From Paragordius varius (lineage: Eukaryota > Nematomorpha), in contig OZ176050.1 in the NCBI GenBank assembly GCA_964247055.1, positions 13,454,001 through 13,518,000 on the forward strand: a stretch of DNA of 64,000 nucleotides. Direction: 5' to 3'. The translations under genes were made by a program, and so were the position numbers. The notes below the pieces were generated by a model. That model was given only the letters and a program-made list of their open reading frames with translations, was not told where the DNA came from and did no database searches. Position 1 is the first letter of the stretch; each line of letters begins with the position of its first letter. Positions 60,327 through 64,000 of this stretch are shown one piece after another.

Positions 60327-63109
60327 ATGGAACAAAAAAGAAAAAAGTCTGAAAAAATGTCTTCAACAGATAAATCCAAAAGATTAAAGAAAAATGGCCC
60401 TTTATTTTATCATTTCAACAAAATTAGTGGTAAAACAACAATAAAAACTGGAGATGACATATCATTGGAAGATATAATGGATTTGGATAAGGATGAATAT
60501 CAAGAATCGGTTCATTTTAATTATTGCATTGATTTGGATTGGTTAATTATGCAATATCCAAAAGAAAATAGGTAAAGTTTCAAATAATATAATAATTTTT
60601 TAGACTTAAACCAATAACCATTGTTCATGGTTTTAAAGGTGGTGATAAGCAAGCTCTTGAATCCTCAGGGAAAAAATACAATTTTCATTTTGTTCAAGCC
60701 AAACTCAATATTCCATTCGGTACACACCATTCAAAAATGATTCTAATAAAATATTCTCATGGTTTACGAATTGTTATAATGACGGGTAGATATTTTTTAA
60801 AGAATTATGTTTTAGTATATTATAAATTTAATGCCTTTTATCTAGCAAACATTATTCAAGACGATTGGGAGCTAAAAACACAAGGAATTTGGTTAAGTCC
60901 GTTATTTCCGCATGTCACCAAAAATACGAATGAAATTGATTTTCAAAATGATATGTGTGAATACCTTAATGCCTACAATTCCACCGAATTAAATAGTGAA
61001 CACTTATTTTTTTTCACCTTAATTTTATACGTTTTCCGGAAAATTGTCTTTTTACGTAATATGTATAGCCTATAACAAATACCATTTTTTTATAAAATGT
61101 GTTTTTTCTCTATGTTTCATAACTAAGTTTTCATCCCAAAATTACGCTAAACATATGCGAATTAATTACCAAATTATTAAGGCAAATATTGTTAATATTT
61201 TATATTGTTCATACAACTAATTTTAAAAAGATTTTATACCTCTTACACCAAAAAATTCTATTCTCAAAATATGAATTCTTAAATATTTTCTATTAATGAC
61301 GTGTTTTAATAGAATGGGCAAAGTCCATAAGTCAATGTGATATGTCCGTGTTAAAGGATCAAAATATCCATCTTATTGCCTCGGTTCCTGGCAGACATTT
61401 AATAGCAAACACATCAAATTCAACATCAACACATTGTTGGGGACTTGCTAAATTAAATTACATTTTAAGTTCGAAAAATCCTGAAAACAAAATGAAACCC
61501 TCGTCAAAAAAAGATGATGATAATAATATAATTATTGCTCAATGTTCTAGCATTGGGTCTTTGGGATCTAGTATCGATTCTTGGGTTATGTCACAATTTA
61601 TGCCAATCGCTTTGGCGAAAACGAAAAACCATAATGAAATGGATGACAAAACTCCTGGCTCATCAAAGTCTAAAGTTGCAAATAGTTTGAATAACTTATT
61701 ATCTCACCAAACTATACCATCTTCCAAATTTCATTTGGTATAATTATTATCATATAGAAAATAATAATTTAGGAGTTTTACAAGTCTGTGTTTGATATCT
61801 GTTATTATTTCTAATTAAATTTACGATTTTCGAATTTTAATTTATTAAAGATTATCTAAATGTTCTAATACTCTTCTTATTCTTTAATTTTTTTGTGAAA
61901 TATTTTTTCGTAAAAGAGGTTTATTTGGTATTTTCACCGATATCTAGTTTATAAAAGAATAAAATATTGGTTTAACATTTCATTTTTATAAATACAACCG
62001 AATTTAAAGCCTATGCGCCTTTTTTTATATAATATAATATAAAATTTGCAAAATGACAAGCAATTTTATTAAGTAAAATTCGTTTGATTTATAATATTTA
62101 ATTGCGAATGTATTTAAATGATGTACAATATAACATAATTTTTAGTTTTAATTTTTTTATTTTAACATTTTTAGATATTCCCATCCGTTGATAATGTACG
62201 TGAAAGCCTTGAAGGCTACATCGCGGGTGGATCTTTACCCTATTCCTATCACACTCATTCGCGACAACTTTACCTCTCGAATTACATGTGTGAATGGAAA
62301 TGTGAAACGTGGAATAGAACACGAGCCTCACCTCACATAAAATCTTATGCCCGAGTTAACATTAAAACGCATCAAGTGGAATGGTTTATATTAACTAGGT
62401 AGGTAGTTTTTAATTTTTAGAGGTTTTTTATTAACTGAGTAAGTTTTTGTGTTTAAAGTTATATATATGGATTTTGTCCTCTATTAACTCGGTTTTATTA
62501 TTGTCGCTGTTTTTACTTAAAATTATTTCGTTTTTTGCATTTTTATGTGTTGTATTTAGGGTTGGGTTTGATCGGTTAGGAATGAATATGTGAACGCTAT
62601 ATCTGTTTTAGAAAAGAATTATTAAAAAAAAATTACCTGATTGTTAAAAATAAACGGTATTAAAATTGAATTTAATGTAAATTTTAATTCATTTGCTCTA
62701 ATATTATTAGTTAATTTCGTATTTTTTCATCATACATTTGCATTTGTTTTAATAAGTGTTGTGTACTTACTAGAACATTTTTTTATAAACGATGAAAACC
62801 AAATTCAATCTTTCGTGCATATAAATAAAATGTTTCAAAATAATGTGTACGTTCAGTGCAAACTTATCAAAAGCTGCGTGGGGAACGTTCGAAAAAAATG
62901 GGACTCAAATAGCAATCCGTTCATATGAACTTGGTATTTTATTTTTACCGCGTAACCCCTTATCTGAATCAAAGGAAACGCTTGGTCCAGCCCAACAAAT
63001 TTTACCCTATGATCTGCCCTTAACTAAATACAAACCGGGTCAAAACCCGTGGTTAGTTGATCTCAATTATGATGAGTGTGATGGATTGGGTCACACATGG
63101 CCCCTTTAA
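60327..63109 (+). CDS. TDP1: Tyrosyl-DNA phosphodiesterase 1
   Basis: Six exons: 60327-60571, 60604-60785, 60846-60995, 61313-61737, 62175-62398, 62857-63109; 492 aa. TDP1 is a phospholipase-D-fold enzyme that removes topoisomerase I adducts and other 3' blocks from DNA. Both HKN sites are present: GTHHSKM with His124/Lys126 and Asn144 (MTANIIQDDW), and SPHIKSY with His388/Lys390 and Asn411 (SANLSKAAWG). Other family marks are FNYCIDLDWLI, LKTQGIWLSPLFP, ASVPGRH, FPSVDNVRESLEGY, IRSYELGILFLP and PYDLP. The human enzyme has 608 residues; the difference is mainly a shorter N-terminal tail, here Lys-rich and possibly nuclear-targeting (MEQKRKKSEK, KSKRLKK). Intron 1 is 32 nt, intron 2 is 60 nt. 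A second in-frame ATG stands at 60357. AATAAA lies ~60 nt past the stop. Confidence 0.96.
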
Positions 63110-63329
63110 ATACTTATTTCATAGTCTATAATTATTAAAATTTTGTAAATTATAAAGAATTATATATGAATAAATTATTTACTAACTATGAATTATGGTT
63201 ACAATATATCGAAAATATAATTTTTATTGAAACTCTGCACTCTTCGAAGAAAATGCAATTTTTTTAATGTGGATATTTATTATTGACAGTTATAGGATTT
63301 AATTTTTTGAATATATGTTTAGGGTTTGA
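63110..63329. other. TDP1 3' flank
   Basis: Contains the TDP1 poly(A) signal near 63168; otherwise AT-rich, no feature seen. The last ~140 bases of the window (63862-64000) likewise hold nothing recognisable. Confidence 0.6.
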
Positions 63330-63861
63330 AGTTGTATGCTACAATGTTTAAAAATATTTTAATCAACTTGAGGCGATGGAAATGTTTCGAATTATATAGA
63401 TTAAGTTTTTTTATATCTAACAGCGTTGTACCGTTTATATCACTCAAATATAAAATACGCTTCAACAAAATGTTGCTAAAAATTAAATTTTTCAAAATAT
63501 GCATTTTTTTAAAATATTTTTTTCATATCGAATTCAATATCTAAAAAAAATTATCATGCAATCTAGGCATTTTTGCGTTTATTTTAAGAGTAATAGCCGA
63601 TTTTAGAAAAGCAAAGTTTTTTGAAGCTTTCGGAACCCACATCTTAAAATTAAAATTTTAAAATATTGTTTTGCTTTTTATTATTATATATATTAGTGAT
63701 ATTTTTTGGAATGAAGCATTTAGCTTTCGCCAAAAAAAATTTATTTAAAAAAAATGCCCGCAAATTTTGAAATTTTCTGAAAGGAAGACTTATTACAAAA
63801 GTGTAAATTACTTTTAAGTCAGTCGTAGGCCAAAACCAAGCTCCATGATAATCTTGATATA
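63330..63861. mobile_element. Foldback element H, copy 5 (right part)
   Basis: Matches the right half of the family: AGCTTTCGGAACCCACATCT, TGGAATGAAGCATTTAGC and the end ATGATAATCTTGATA. The left half is not recognisable within the window. Confidence 0.65.
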
Positions 63862-64000
63862 ATTGTTACCTATCAGAATACATATATTTTTCATCAAATA
63901 TTTTTTTGTGTAATAACTCTCGTAATTGAACAGTAAATAATGCTCATATGTTTTGTTATCTTAAATTTTGGCATTTGTATGCAAATTTAATTTAAATCTT

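Noticed and set aside
62098-62331. Minus-strand frame opposite TDP1 exon 5
   Set aside because: Shadow of the exon carrying the second HKN site.

Overview
The window is nuclear DNA of an animal. It is very AT-rich and holds intron-containing genes of metazoan families (EPS8 adaptor, AAK1/BMP2K-type kinase, Prickle/Testin-like LIM protein, DM13 protein, MTG1 GTPase, EMG1 methyltransferase, TDP1) plus two nuclear tRNA genes. I cannot name the species. The most telling trait is a set of extremely short spliceosomal introns (25-32 nt) next to introns of hundreds to thousands of bases. As I recall, introns of this size are typical of dicyemid mesozoans and occur in some flatworm genes, but this does not identify the organism.

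Layout. 1-6.1 kb: intergenic DNA with one possible small secreted-peptide gene (2.6 kb), a foldback element and a degenerate ~160-bp tandem array. 6.1-12.4 kb: EMG1 (+) and MTG1 (-), tail to tail. 12.4-25.7 kb: a 14-exon EPS8-like gene (+) whose start codon lies only 93 bp from that of MTG1. 25.7-31.5 kb: repeats and a tRNA-Glu gene. 31.9-34.0 kb: the 3' part of a DM13-domain gene. 34-38.4 kb: nested foldback elements. 38.4-41.0 kb: a two-LIM protein gene. 41-48.5 kb: an element-rich stretch with a hAT-like insertion that has a perfect 8-bp target duplication, fragments of an unrecognised coding unit, and tRNA-Gln. 48.6-60.2 kb: a 15-exon NAK-family kinase gene (-). 60.3-63.1 kb: TDP1 (+), head to head with the kinase gene and separated from it by 82 bp.

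I reconstructed six multi-exon genes by hand with phase-consistent GT-AG junctions. Each total coding length is a multiple of three: EMG1 220 aa, MTG1 424 aa, EPS8 876 aa, LIM protein 525 aa, kinase 1514 aa, TDP1 492 aa. The genes do not form a pathway. The two head-to-head pairs probably share promoter regions.

Mobile DNA is almost all non-autonomous DNA transposons. They include Tc1/mariner-like MITEs (families B and E: CAGT ends, TA target duplication), families C, D and K (shared ATACCATTT ends and ~21-bp subterminal repeats), hAT-like elements, and long foldback elements H, I and J. The strongest finding is that one family E MITE forms an intron of the EPS8-like gene almost exactly. Splicing uses the GT in its terminal CAGT and an AG just past its far end, restoring the pre-insertion mRNA length with one predicted amino-acid change. 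Several other elements end within about 35 nt of 3' splice sites, which suggests that ~25-30-nt introns have been enlarged by repeated MITE insertion.
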